DNA of 64,000 bases from positions 1-64,000 of IMG/VR virus record IMGVR_UViG_3300048996_000065; one strand, 5' to 3'. This document shows, piece after piece, positions 16,287 through 23,035 of the stretch. Source of the stretch: a virus. The stretch's first letter is position 1, and each line of letters begins with the position of its first letter. The position numbers and the translations under genes were made by a program. The notes under the pieces are model-generated. The model was not told the origin of the DNA. It did no database searches and worked only from the letters and a program-made list of their open reading frames with translations.

Positions 16287-16776
16287 CAGGTTTTGGTTTA
16301 ATCAGGTTGACGATATCGTCGATCAAACCGGCACGACTGGCTTCAATCTGGATAGCTTTTCCGCCAGGCCCGCTCTGTTCGACAGCTGACCGTTGTTGCC
16401 AATGTTCTCTCTTCCGATTGTTCAGCCAGTACTTGGCCGCTTCTACATCGGGAGGGTAGTGAACGTTGACATCGAGAGTTTCGTAATCGTCCTTGTACTT
16501 GATGATCTTCGTTTCCTTGATCTTGAATTTCCCTGTAGCTCGTTTCCATAGCGCAGCTACGACTTCCGTGTCGGCGCGCATTCGCCCCTTCTCGAGCGCA
16601 TCTTTAAACGAGGGATACGTCTTCTTCCATTTCTTGAAGAGATCGTATTGAATGCCGAAGCACTGTGCTATCTCGCGATCATCGAGCCCACGCATCGCCA
16701 CCATTTTTACTTCCGTCAAGTAGTCGGGAAGGAAAAGACCGTTGGCAGGTTTGAGCTTGCGTCGGGGGCGGATCAT
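16216..16776 (-). CDS. terS: Terminase small subunit
   Basis: The 186-residue protein starts about six bases after GGAG. Residues 18-60 (YLTEVKMVAMRGLDDREIAQ, then FGIQYDLFKKWKKTYPSFKD) form a homeodomain-like HTH of the kind in terminase small subunits that bind the packaging site. A central helical oligomerisation region follows (VAALWKRATG; YPPDVEAAKYWLNNRKREHW). The C-terminus is a charged Ser/Lys tail. Position directly upstream of terL supports the call. Confidence 0.8.
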   Translation of the reverse strand: MIRPRRKLKPANGLFLPDYLTEVKMVAMRGLDDREIAQCFGIQYDLFKKWKKTYPSFKDALEKGRMRADTEVVAALWKRATGKFKIKETKIIKYKDDYETLDVNVHYPPDVEAAKYWLNNRKREHWQQRSAVEQSGPGGKAIQIEASRAGLIDDIVNLIKPKPDGDDSSSQSSEKSSARKINKKRS

Positions 16777-16818
16777 CGATACTCCGAGCCTTGTACGCCC
16801 TGGATAATATCGATGACG

Positions 16819-17151
16819 CTACGTGCTGGCTAATTCCCTGAGCAACTCCGCATAGCATCGCGGCTTATAGCTCGACTCGTAAAGATAGAATTGCGGGCAA
16901 AGCCTGTACAGAATCCGTTGAAACTCGATGCCATGCCCTCCCTTGCCTCTTAAGCCATGAGCCAACTCGTGCGCAACATAGTACTCAACGAATCCCGACG
17001 GCGGATCTTTGAATATCCAATCGGGCAGGGTGATGCGATTCGTACGAAAACTATAACGACCGCGTTTGACCGGCTTGACGATAATCTCGGGAATCTTACT
17101 GCGTATCTTCGCACGCTTGTAGATCATCCGAGCTATTTCATCGGGATTCAT
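16819..17151 (-). CDS. SprT-like zinc metallopeptidase-type protein
   Basis: The 110-residue protein starts at the ATG at 17151 (ATGA overlap). It has H61-E-L-A-H65 with a downstream GGHG-IEF (His73, Glu76), the HExxH plus H/E pattern of SprT-like and related minimal metalloproteases. A short beta part precedes it (RYSFRTNRITLPDW). SprT-family relatives can act on proteins bound to DNA. A phage role is unknown and could include removal of host or DNA-bound proteins. It ends the small-gene cluster just upstream of terS. Confidence 0.6.
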   Translation of the reverse strand: MNPDEIARMIYKRAKIRSKIPEIIVKPVKRGRYSFRTNRITLPDWIFKDPPSGFVEYYVAHELAHGLRGKGGHGIEFQRILYRLCPQFYLYESSYKPRCYAELLRELAST

Positions 17152-17474
17152 GCAACGTCGGTAGGATCTTTCGGCTTCATGCCGTCTGTATTCACCGTCC
17201 ACAAGTTGCCCGCGTTTGCGATGGCCGCTAGCTGACGGGTGGTTTGCGCCAGCAGCGATAGACTGGCGTCTATGTTGATATCGCCCCAGCCGTAAATGTT
17301 CAATCGCCCCGTCTTCGAATCACGAATGATGCAAACGGCTTGATCGATCGTTACTCCTTTCACCGGCGGAGTCTCGACCTCGCTCGCCAGCTTACGCATC
17401 ATCTCAGGGATACGACGTGCGTTCGACTTATACAGCGTCTTAACACTGGCAAGCTTCGGCTTATCGTCACTCAT
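17148..17474 (-). CDS. Small phage protein, unknown
   Basis: The 108-residue protein begins at the ATG at 17474 with AAGGA about eight bases upstream. It has an N-terminal helix (LYKSNARRIPEMMRKLASEV) and a strand pair (VCIIRDSKTGRLNIYGWGDI) before a second helix (SLLAQTTRQLAAIAN). The pattern is consistent with a small alpha/beta fold, but I know no family. The stop overlaps the SprT-like start as ATGA. Confidence 0.5.
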   Translation of the reverse strand: MSDDKPKLASVKTLYKSNARRIPEMMRKLASEVETPPVKGVTIDQAVCIIRDSKTGRLNIYGWGDINIDASLSLLAQTTRQLAAIANAGNLWTVNTDGMKPKDPTDVA

Positions 17475-17745
17475 CGAATGCATCCTTGAATAAATCTTTG
17501 TGATCAAGGTAGATGATATCGAATTGTTCGCGTAACGGATCGTAAAGAATCTTGGCCCATTCCGCGTGGGGGTTGTAAAGCCTAGCTGCGATCATCTCCC
17601 GCGTCTGTAGCATCGATGCGTATAGCTGGTTAGCCCACGCCTCGCTAGCAGCCACTAGCTTGGGATCGACGACATCGAGCTTGATCAGTTCGGTAGGCGC
17701 GAGCGCAGCGCTAACCGCGAGAGTTACGAAATTTCTTCTGTTCAT
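17467..17745 (-). CDS. Small protein with Tat-like signal
   Basis: The 92-residue protein starts at the ATG at 17745 (ATGA overlap). Its N-terminus MNRRNFVTLAVSAALAPTEL has a twin-arginine motif (RRNFV) with a mildly hydrophobic Ala-rich core, as in Tat signals. The rest is helical (LVAASEAWANQLYASMLQTR, YDPLREQFDIIYLDHKDLFK). A Tat-exported phage protein would be unusual. A chance match to the short motif is possible. Confidence 0.45.
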   Translation of the reverse strand: MNRRNFVTLAVSAALAPTELIKLDVVDPKLVAASEAWANQLYASMLQTREMIAARLYNPHAEWAKILYDPLREQFDIIYLDHKDLFKDAFDE

Positions 17746-17909
17746 CGAAGTGTTTTCCAACGGTCGCTCTGTCGGTTCTCGATATTGCGTCGAGTCTCAT
17801 TAATGCCCGCACGCAGCTTCCCGGTGTGCTCGTCCGGAGTGCGATCCTTGATCCAACGATGCCACATCGCCACGTCGAAAGGCTTACGACGATTACTCTT
17901 GCTCTGCAT
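17742..17909 (-). CDS. Small basic protein, unknown
   Basis: The 55-residue protein starts at the ATG at 17909 after GGAG at a nine-base spacing. MQSKSNRRKPFDVAMWHRWI and RRNIENRQSDRWKTLR show a basic, Trp-containing sequence. No family. It overlaps the upstream gene by 17 bases, and its stop overlaps the Tat-like gene start. Confidence 0.4.
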   Translation of the reverse strand: MQSKSNRRKPFDVAMWHRWIKDRTPDEHTGKLRAGINETRRNIENRQSDRWKTLR

Positions 17910-18105
17910 GTTTGCGTTTCTCCATGCGCCGTTCGCGCTTCGCTTGCGCCACCTGTCGCTTGTCCCGTTGTTCATACGACGAAGGCGCAGCGGTACTGCG
18001 AGGAGCGGCATGCGCAGCCTTCATTACCTTATCGATCATGAACTGATTGCCCACGTAACGATCGGAGCTACGCGAGTCTTTCGTTGGTTTACGGTGTTTC
18101 TTCAC
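17893..18105 (-). CDS. Small basic protein, unknown
   Basis: I place the start at a GTG (18105) preceded by GGGGA, giving MKKHRKPTKDSRSSDRYVGN and about 70 residues; ATG codons further upstream lie inside the previous gene. The C-terminus is a charged helix (QVAQAKRERRMEKRKHAE). This composition suggests nucleic-acid binding, but there is no recognised domain. Confidence 0.4.
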   Translation of the reverse strand: MKKHRKPTKDSRSSDRYVGNQFMIDKVMKAAHAAPRSTAAPSSYEQRDKRQVAQAKRERRMEKRKHAEQE

Positions 18106-18331
18106 GGCATTCCCCGTTTCGGTGATAGATGCAAATGCCATCGCCATGCGGCGTGTCGCGTTGGAAGTAGCGGCAATATGCGACGGTCATATCTGCGGGC
18201 TCGTGCGGTGTCGTGTGCATCACCCCGCGCATATCCGTCCAGCCGTACGTGTAACGTTCTTTGAATCTGTAACGGATGTTGCCCGTCTCAAAGTCGCCCG
18301 TGCTCAATTCCTTCATCAGCTTATCGGTCAT
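18089..18331 (-). CDS. Small protein, unknown
   Basis: The 80-residue protein starts at the ATG at 18331 in an ATGA overlap with the NADAR gene. It contains FETGNIRYRFKERYTYGWTD and later YCRYFQRDTPHGDGICIYHR with two cysteines and histidines that might bind a metal. No family is recognised. It appears co-transcribed with NADAR. Confidence 0.45.
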   Translation of the reverse strand: MTDKLMKELSTGDFETGNIRYRFKERYTYGWTDMRGVMHTTPHEPADMTVAYCRYFQRDTPHGDGICIYHRNGECREETP

Positions 18332-18771
18332 TGCCGTGTCTCCCGCCAAGCGTTGTTGTCCTGTAGCTCCAAGCGCAGCTTCATCAGCAGTTTGCCCAAG
18401 TGGTTCTCGCCGACGCCTTTGCACACGCCCCAATACACGTCGTTCCATACGTTGCCCTCGACTAGCTCCGCACCCCCCGTGTTGATGAGCGCATCGCGAA
18501 AGGGATTGATCGCAAATTTCTTGCGCAGCAAATCCTCCATCACATTCAGCTTAATGCCCTCCCACTCCGGTCGCATTGGTACACGCTTGCCCAGCTGCTT
18601 GGCGTACGCCGACGTTGGAGCGCAGCGTATCTTCTCGCGCTTGCGCAAGTTAGATGTCTTCGCAGCCTGATACGCGTGCTCAACGCTCGGATACACCCAG
18701 CCATCGTACTTGATCGGCACCATCGCGAAGTTGCTAAGAAACGCGTACTTCCCCCGAAAGCTCGTGATCAC
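18328..18771 (-). CDS. NADAR-family protein
   Basis: The 147-residue protein shows the NADAR (YbiA-like) signature. FLSNF is at 11-15, YPSVEHAYQAAK at 27-38 with Glu31, and a C-terminal GNVWNDVYWGVCKG (106-119). Family members cleave N-glycosidic bonds in riboflavin intermediates or remove ADP-ribose from nucleobases. In phages they are suspected of countering ADP-ribosylation or NAD-linked defences. Here it lies in a small-gene accessory cluster, which fits a host-takeover or counter-defence role. Family assignment is strong; substrate is inference. Confidence 0.8.
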   Translation of the reverse strand: MITSFRGKYAFLSNFAMVPIKYDGWVYPSVEHAYQAAKTSNLRKREKIRCAPTSAYAKQLGKRVPMRPEWEGIKLNVMEDLLRKKFAINPFRDALINTGGAELVEGNVWNDVYWGVCKGVGENHLGKLLMKLRLELQDNNAWRETRQ

Positions 18772-18986
18772 GACAGCTTTACCTCACGTGCGGGATTGGC
18801 TTTCAGCTTGACGCGCGCTTTTCGTAGCTCTTTGATTAACACTTCGATATCATCCGCGTTTAACGTAGCTACACACTGCAGCACACTATCCATGAACCAG
18901 CCGAGATTAACCCGTTGACCGAGCGTATCGAATCCTACTTCCAGCTGATCAGCGATGAATACTTCTAGCTGGTTGGCAATGATCAC
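18768..18986 (-). CDS. Small helical protein, unknown
   Basis: The best start is a GTG at 18986 (GTGA overlap) six bases after GGAG, giving 72 residues. The protein is helical and acidic/hydrophobic (LGQRVNLGWFMDSVLQCVAT, DDIEVLIKELRKARVKLKA). No family. The stop overlaps the NADAR start by ATGA, so the two are probably translated together. Confidence 0.45.
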   Translation of the reverse strand: MIIANQLEVFIADQLEVGFDTLGQRVNLGWFMDSVLQCVATLNADDIEVLIKELRKARVKLKANPAREVKLS

Positions 18987-19198
18987 GAGAATCTCCGAAT
19001 GCGTAAGCCGAGAACGCGCCAGTATTCGTGCATTGCCGTCCACTGAGCTTGCAGCAACACTTGATCTTCCTTATCCAACGTCGCGAATACTTGCCCTTCG
19101 AGGAATGCTGTTAGCTTCGTCAGCTTCTCTTCCAGCTCAGTGTTCTCGTCGACGACGCGTTGTTGAAACGCTTTGTACGGAACTCTATCTTCGCTCAT
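18983..19198 (-). CDS. Small coiled-coil protein, unknown
   Basis: The 71-residue protein (MSEDRVPYKAFQQRVVDENT, then ELEEKLTKLTAFLEGQ) is a charged helical hairpin-like sequence resembling small phage early proteins. It overlaps both neighbours by four bases. No function can be given. Confidence 0.45.
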   Translation of the reverse strand: MSEDRVPYKAFQQRVVDENTELEEKLTKLTAFLEGQVFATLDKEDQVLLQAQWTAMHEYWRVLGLRIRRFS

Positions 19199-19527
19199 AT
19201 AACCCCCATCGATCCAAAGAATTCACCGTTGGCAGCAACGCACCACTCACCGCGTTTCAATCCGGGACGTGGCAACACGTTGACCCAGAACGAACACAAG
19301 TTGACGCAATGTTTCGCCACGCTGCGCGCTATCACCACGTCCTCAGGGTTGACGTACAAGTAGTAGACCGAGGCATCGCCACATTGGGACGCAGCTTCGC
19401 ACACGCCGACATAGCTCAAATCGCACGTCATGCCGGGTAGCACGGGCTTGTAATGCATCGGCTGGCACTCGTGCCCATGCTTCGCGTCGTATTGGCGCTG
19501 GCAGATATCGCATTTGACCATGCTCAT
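19195..19527 (-). CDS. Cys-rich zinc-binding-type protein
   Basis: The 110-residue protein begins at the ATG at 19527. Residues 4-8 (KCDIC) with a later HGHEC form a zinc-finger start. Further cysteines occur in GMTCDLSYVGVCEAASQCGD and KHCVNLC. The hydrophobic middle (ASVYYLYVNPEDVVIARSVA) suggests a small folded domain. No family recognised. Confidence 0.45.
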   Translation of the reverse strand: MSMVKCDICQRQYDAKHGHECQPMHYKPVLPGMTCDLSYVGVCEAASQCGDASVYYLYVNPEDVVIARSVAKHCVNLCSFWVNVLPRPGLKRGEWCVAANGEFFGSMGVI

Positions 19528-19721
19528 GCTGGCTCCAGATTCTTGGCGAAGTACTCGGGAGCGATGTACCACTGGTCCATATGGTCCGTCGGGTTGCGTG
19601 CGATCATGCCGCCTTCCTTCGGTACGTCGGTGTTGCTGACCGAGATACCGATCATACTCTCGCCCGGTACATACGGACGTGCTTCGGTCAAACCCTTGCG
19701 CTTGTACTGAGCCCACTTCAT
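19524..19721 (-). CDS. Small protein, unknown
   Basis: The 65-residue protein is bracketed by ATGA overlaps on both sides, the main support for it being a gene. It contains PGESMIGISVSNTDVPKEGG and an aromatic C-terminus (DHMDQWYIAPEYFAKN). No family recognised. Confidence 0.45.
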   Translation of the reverse strand: MKWAQYKRKGLTEARPYVPGESMIGISVSNTDVPKEGGMIARNPTDHMDQWYIAPEYFAKNLEPA

Positions 19722-19900
19722 GCCGATTCTCCAGTCAGAAAGATGCTTTGGTCGGGGTGTTCAGGGTTATCCACCTGTGCAAGCGCGCTCTTGAGCATGA
19801 GATAACGCGAAATATCGCCGTTCTTCTCGCACAGCTGATCTAACCGTTCGACCTGTTCTTGCGTTAGCGTGGTGGTGACGCTGATTCGGGGTAAGGGCAT
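19718..19900 (-). CDS. Possible ribbon-helix-helix DNA-binding protein
   Basis: The 60-residue protein begins MPLPRISVTTTLTQEQVERL, a beta strand of alternating polar and hydrophobic residues, then helix (QVERLDQLCEKN), turn, and helix (DISRYLMLKSALAQ). This is the general layout of MetJ/Arc repressors. A transcriptional role in the accessory cluster is plausible but unproven. Confidence 0.45.
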   Translation of the reverse strand: MPLPRISVTTTLTQEQVERLDQLCEKNGDISRYLMLKSALAQVDNPEHPDQSIFLTGESA

Positions 19901-19909
19901 ATCGTTCTC

Positions 19910-20119
19910 CTAAGGTTCGATGATTAAAGGATTGCTCATCAGCGTTTCCCATTGCGCGAGAGCTTTGCATCGCTGGCATTGCGCTGTGATCTCCCGCTTC
20001 ACGGCGCTGTCCGCGTACGGGACGTTGTATTGGCACGTACATGCGGTCGTTACCTTCAGCACGCGGTACAGCTCGTGAGCCGCTTCTGCGATGCTTACGC
20101 CTTGCGCAACGCTGGTCAT
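19910..20119 (-). CDS. Small Cys-containing protein, unknown
   Basis: The 69-residue protein starts at the ATG at 20119 (ATGA overlap). An N-terminal helix (GVSIAEAAHELYRVLK) is followed by CTCQYN and CQRCKALAQWETL, two CxC/CxxC pairs that could bind zinc. No family recognised. Confidence 0.45.
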   Translation of the reverse strand: MTSVAQGVSIAEAAHELYRVLKVTTACTCQYNVPYADSAVKREITAQCQRCKALAQWETLMSNPLIIEP

Positions 20120-20772
20120 GGCATAACCCAACGTCGTACAGGGAGAGCAACCGATCCAAGGGCCTCGACGTAGACGCGCAACGCATCTTTGACCGGTACG
20201 TACGTTGGCGAGTCCCACGTGTTGCGTTCGATCAACCCTGCCTCGCACAGCTCGCGCTGAATGTTCTCGATAGCGAACGATCCAATTGGGTTGAATCCTG
20301 GCTGCCAGTAGTAGCGCATCGCAATCTCGATGAAGAGCGGTGATCGATGCCAGAATCCTACATCAAAACGCGATTCAGTTGAGAACACGTAACGCTTCGC
20401 CTGCTCAACCATCGAGGGATCTGGATCCATGACCGCTTGTCGAACGCCGCCATCGATCTCAACCTCTTCGAATGCGCGAGGTGTAGTCATGAACGAGTTA
20501 ACCTGGACCACGGCTTCCTCGCCGGGTTTGATATCGAGGGCCGGCATGTTCGACTCTGGTCCAAGATGACCGTCGAATACGTCGTGGATATTCCGTTCAG
20601 GGATGCGTGCTTCATCTACCATCGTAACCGCACCAGCGCCGCTCAATGCGGCAGCGTAACCGCTAGCGACGTCCACTCGATCTCGCCATAGTCGATCACG
20701 CTCCTTCTCTTTCAGCTGATCGACGGCGCGTTCTGCGCAACGAGAACATGGGTTGGTTTTATCGTCGGCCAT
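20116..20772 (-). CDS. Unknown protein with N-terminal CxxC
   Basis: The 218-residue protein starts at the ATG at 20772, seven bases after GGAG. Residues 9-12 form CSRC. The centre is beta-rich (DIKPGEEAVVQVNSFMTTPR, REFEEVEIDGG-like) and the C-terminal half has FRFDVG-type strands with YYWQPGF, then a helix (FAIENIQRELCEAGLIE) and a final strand (YVPVKDALRVYVEA). It is the first gene of the left accessory run after the 364-base gap. I do not recognise it. Confidence 0.5.
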   Translation of the reverse strand: MADDKTNPCSRCAERAVDQLKEKERDRLWRDRVDVASGYAAALSGAGAVTMVDEARIPERNIHDVFDGHLGPESNMPALDIKPGEEAVVQVNSFMTTPRAFEEVEIDGGVRQAVMDPDPSMVEQAKRYVFSTESRFDVGFWHRSPLFIEIAMRYYWQPGFNPIGSFAIENIQRELCEAGLIERNTWDSPTYVPVKDALRVYVEALGSVALPVRRWVMP

Positions 20773-20877
20773 ACCGCATCTCCGAGTAGTAATTCTAGTT
20801 GGGAGTCTGCGAGCGATCGCGACATCCACTCGTTGAGCATCGCAACGAGAAATGGTAGGATGCGCGAGCGCCGCATT

Positions 20878-20945
20878 AGAAAGCGCTTGACATGCCGTTG
20901 CTATTGCAAGGGTGTTCGTAGCGGTCGATGATCGAAGCGCTTTCT
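20878..20945. repeat. 11-bp inverted repeat with palindromic arms
   Basis: AGAAAGCGCTT at 20,878-20,888 is perfectly repeated in inverse at 20,935-20,945 with a 46-base spacer. Because both arms contain AAGCGCTT, a dimeric protein could bind each arm separately, and the pair could also form a stem in RNA. Confidence 0.5.
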
Positions 20946-20960
20946 GATGCAGCCGGTAGA

Positions 20961-20987
20961 ACGCTCGCCCCTGCGATGAACGAGCGT
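20961..20987. terminator. 7-bp hairpin, possible terminator or processing site
   Basis: ACGCTCG at 20,961-20,967 pairs with CGAGCGT at 20,981-20,987 around a 13-base loop. No U-tract follows on the minus-strand transcript, so it is not a canonical intrinsic terminator. Confidence 0.3.
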
Positions 20988-21136
20988 CCTATATCATCTA
21001 TGGAAAGTCCGTCTTTGTGGTTATGCGTGCTAGAGCATTGGGATCACCTCCAAACGTTTAGGTGAGTTGCTTTAAGCCGATCGAATCGTCAGGGCGGGGC
21101 ATATCGTCGCGCTACACGAACGTGCGCGCAACTTTT

Positions 21137-21358
21137 CTATTCACCGGCTCGAATAGCGTCGATCTGTTCGCGTGTCACGGTGCGCTTGCAATCCATGCAG
21201 CGCGGAACATTGCAGCGAATCAGCCGTAAGAATTCGTTATCCTCGTCGTGACCGCTCCACGTCTCTGAGTGTAGCTCTTCGATGCGCCACTTGTACTCGA
21301 CGCCATTGACGCCACCGCAATACGGGCAGACTAATTGCTTTTGTTTCTTGGCGGGCAT
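21137..21358 (-). CDS. Zinc-ribbon protein
   Basis: The 73-residue protein has CPYCGG (11-16) and a second pair CNVPRCMDC (about 49-57), an arrangement of a zinc ribbon with 35 intervening residues. The C-terminal helix REQIDAIRAGE is acidic. The start lies inside the end of the upstream gene. Such small ribbons are common in phage early regions and can bind nucleic acid or protein partners; the target is unknown. Confidence 0.5.
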   Translation of the reverse strand: MPAKKQKQLVCPYCGGVNGVEYKWRIEELHSETWSGHDEDNEFLRLIRCNVPRCMDCKRTVTREQIDAIRAGE

Positions 21359-21528
21359 TTGCGAGCGATTCTCAGGGTGGTGTGCTCGTCCAGCGGTATC
21401 TCGATGATCGATGCGCCGCCCGAATGTTCGAGCACGGCCAGGGCTGCACGCTTTAGCCCGTCCATCAAGGCTTCGTTCTTATCAGCCCACACCGGATCAT
21501 CGAAGTCCGGTATTACCGTCGGCGGCAT
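21331..21528 (-). CDS. Small acidic protein, first minus-strand gene
   Basis: I place the start at the ATG at 21528 because GGAGG lies at the ideal eight-base distance; an ATG two codons earlier is too close. The 65-residue protein has a helix (EALMDGLKRAALAVLEHSGG) and a strand pair (ASIIEIPLDEHTTLRI). It is the promoter-proximal gene of the leftward cluster. No family. Confidence 0.45.
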   Translation of the reverse strand: MPPTVIPDFDDPVWADKNEALMDGLKRAALAVLEHSGGASIIEIPLDEHTTLRIARKCPPRNKSN

Positions 21529-21601
21529 GTGCATGTCCTCCAGCCGTACGCAGGTCGAGTACAGATGCAGCGCTTGCGTGTTCGCATCGGGATTTCCTCA
21601 G

Positions 21602-21724
21602 GTTAGGAGCAAAGGCGCCAGGAGCGGGTCTGTCGTTGTACTGGCTCGCGTAAACCAGTCGTCACGATCGTATGCGTTGAGCCGCGTTGCAACTTGGCCC
21701 GCATTTTAAAGACCCGCTCCTAAC
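21602..21724 (+). ncRNA. Candidate structured noncoding RNA or processing element
   Basis: AGGAGCGGGTCT (21,620-21,631) is perfectly complementary to AGACCCGCTCCT (21,710-21,721). GTTAGGAGC (21,602-21,610) offers a competing complement to GCTCCTAAC (21,716-21,724), so two alternative closing stems share one 3' arm. Inside, ACTGG/CCAGT (about 21,640-21,659) forms a hairpin with a 10-base loop. No coding frame explains it. Such mutually exclusive pairings are typical of a regulatory RNA or attenuator, but conservation is untested and the strand is uncertain. Confidence 0.35.
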
Positions 21725-21793
21725 TGCACGGTTGAATTTGGAAGGACGTTTGGAGGTTCGCTCAGGTTGCAACCCGATTGAATCGCGTGCGGT

Positions 21794-21820
21794 GTTCCAG
21801 GCGGCCGCTAGAACTGGAAC
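21794..21820. repeat. 7-bp inverted repeat around a GCGGCCGC loop
   Basis: GTTCCAG (21,794-21,800) pairs with CTGGAAC (21,814-21,820). The 13-base loop contains the palindrome GCGGCCGC. The site lies at the edge of the AT-rich section of the divergent region and could be a protein-binding site or hairpin. Confidence 0.4.
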
Positions 21821-22404
21821 CGAAATGCACTTGCACCAAACGCCCAGAGCAGCATATTAGCACGAGCTAATCTTGGTGGTTAAAATCTACTCAACAGAGA
21901 ATTGGTTAAGATTTGATCAGCGCTATGAGAATAGAAGATAACGATCATGTATAGTTCCGGAAAGTATGTGAGGTTGAGTACGTGACCACACGTCCGCAAG
22001 ATGATCGTAAAGAAGATGACAAATAACCCCTAAAACCTCTCTTATGCATAGTTTTATATGCACAAATTATACATAGTCCAAGCAAATGTAAGATTTAAGT
22101 TATTAATTAATATAGCATTCCATATATATAAGCATCGAATAGGATACGGATTTAGCGTTTTAAGAATCGTGCGTTATATAGCTATCTTATTCTTTCGTCT
22201 ATTTTCTTTCGCGCGTGTGCGCGTCCGCGCGAGCACGTATGCACACATGAGCAAATGCCGTAAAACGTAGCACTTAAATCTATTTGTCCACACAATTGTG
22301 CATAGGTTGTACGTACCAATGTACGCATAAAGAATAAATATTTCCTCACTTAGCGCTCGTTCTTATAGCATGCATACGATTTATTGCGCATATGAGGAAT
22401 AGAA

Positions 22405-22794
22405 ATGGCTGAACGAAAAATACTACGCTACCTTCCGAGCGGTGAGCCCGTCTACGAACGCAAGCCGCAGAAGAAGGATGACGCTTGGTATGCCGAGCAG
22501 GAGCGCATACGCAAAACCGAGATAACCGCAGAGCGTGCGGCTCGTGCGCGTCCGCGCTACTCGATAAGCGTGCCCAGCTCCACGATGCAACAAGCGCGCG
22601 AGATAGGTAACGGCAATGCCAGTAGGGGAATAGAAATCGCATGCGTCTCCTATCTATCCACTGGCGTGAAACCCAAATCGATTGCACGCGCGCGGCTATT
22701 AGAAGCGCTCGCTCGCATGGATGCGCCGCGCAGGCATGTCGCACGCAGGAATTGGAATCGCAAACACAAGGGAGGCCGTCGTGTCAAAAAATAA
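22405..22794 (+). CDS. First rightward early protein, unknown
   Basis: The 129-residue basic protein starts six bases after GAGGA. The N-terminus (ERKILRYLPSGEPVYERKPQ) is followed by a region with the phrase SISVPSSTMQQAREIGNGNA and a basic tail (RRHVARRNWNRKHKGGRRVK). A middle segment could be a small helical DNA-binding domain, but no family is recognised. As the first gene after the divergent region it is probably expressed immediately on infection. Confidence 0.5.
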   Translation: MAERKILRYLPSGEPVYERKPQKKDDAWYAEQERIRKTEITAERAARARPRYSISVPSSTMQQAREIGNGNASRGIEIACVSYLSTGVKPKSIARARLLEALARMDAPRRHVARRNWNRKHKGGRRVKK

Positions 22795-23035
22795 ACGACC
22801 GCTGCAGGTGAAAGGGGATAAACAACGACCGGGTGGGCTTCTGCTCGTTCAGGGAATACGCATCGTGGCAGACGTGCGCATCGTGCCGGTACCCGCGCGC
22901 GGTCGCAAGACCAGGGACGAGTGGTCGATTCATTGCCGCGAACGATACTGCACGTATGCGGGCCAATCCTCGCCGGCTCTTGCTCACGCTCTATACGTTG
23001 CTCATTACGGGGAAGAACATGACCACCACAAATAA
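22781..23035 (+). CDS. Small early protein, unknown
   Basis: The start is a GTG at 22781, five bases after GGAGG, inside the end of the previous gene. The 84-residue protein has a beta-rich centre (LLLVQGIRIVADVRIVPVPA) and ends HALYVAHYGEEHDHHK, a His-rich tail. No family recognised. Confidence 0.45.
   Translation: MSKNKRPLQVKGDKQRPGGLLLVQGIRIVADVRIVPVPARGRKTRDEWSIHCRERYCTYAGQSSPALAHALYVAHYGEEHDHHK

Larger units (their letters stand above)
20773..21136. other. 364-base gene-free stretch with hairpins
   Basis: I see no credible gene on either strand. The stretch carries an 11-bp inverted repeat (20,878-20,888 with 20,935-20,945, AGAAAGCGCTT/AAGCGCTTTCT), each arm itself containing the palindrome AAGCGCTT. 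It also has a separate 7-bp stem (20,961-20,987) and a small CACCT/AGGTG stem (21,045-21,064). It separates the two genes at 21.1-21.5 kb from the rest of the minus-strand cluster. An internal terminator, promoter or regulatory RNA could lie here; no clear -35/-10 pair is visible. Confidence 0.4.
21529..22404. other. 876-base divergent intergenic region
   Basis: This is the largest gene-free stretch and separates divergent transcription units, so promoters for both sides should lie here. The left third holds inverted repeats (see 21,602-21,724 and 21,794-21,820). From about 21,860 the sequence becomes conspicuously AT-rich, for example TTATTAATTAATATAGC near 22,100, interrupted by an alternating purine-pyrimidine GC stretch at 22,207-22,252. 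CACAATTGTG (22,291-22,300) and GTACGTAC (22,309-22,316) are perfect palindromes close to the rightward start. An origin or regulatory hub is possible. I find no convincing -35/-10 pair. Confidence 0.5.

Noticed and set aside
21036-21064. Small minus-strand gene behind GGAGG at about 21,050
   Set aside because: The frame after the ATG at 21038 stops after two codons.
22058-22270. 70-residue plus-strand frame in the AT-rich region
   Set aside because: No Shine-Dalgarno, strongly composition-driven residues (Ile/Phe/Arg) and no domain; likely chance.
22284-22335. Sigma70 promoter before 22,405 (TTGTCC/TTGTAC with AAGAAT)
   Set aside because: Matches are weak (four of six or fewer) and several equally poor spacings exist, so I do not assign a promoter.
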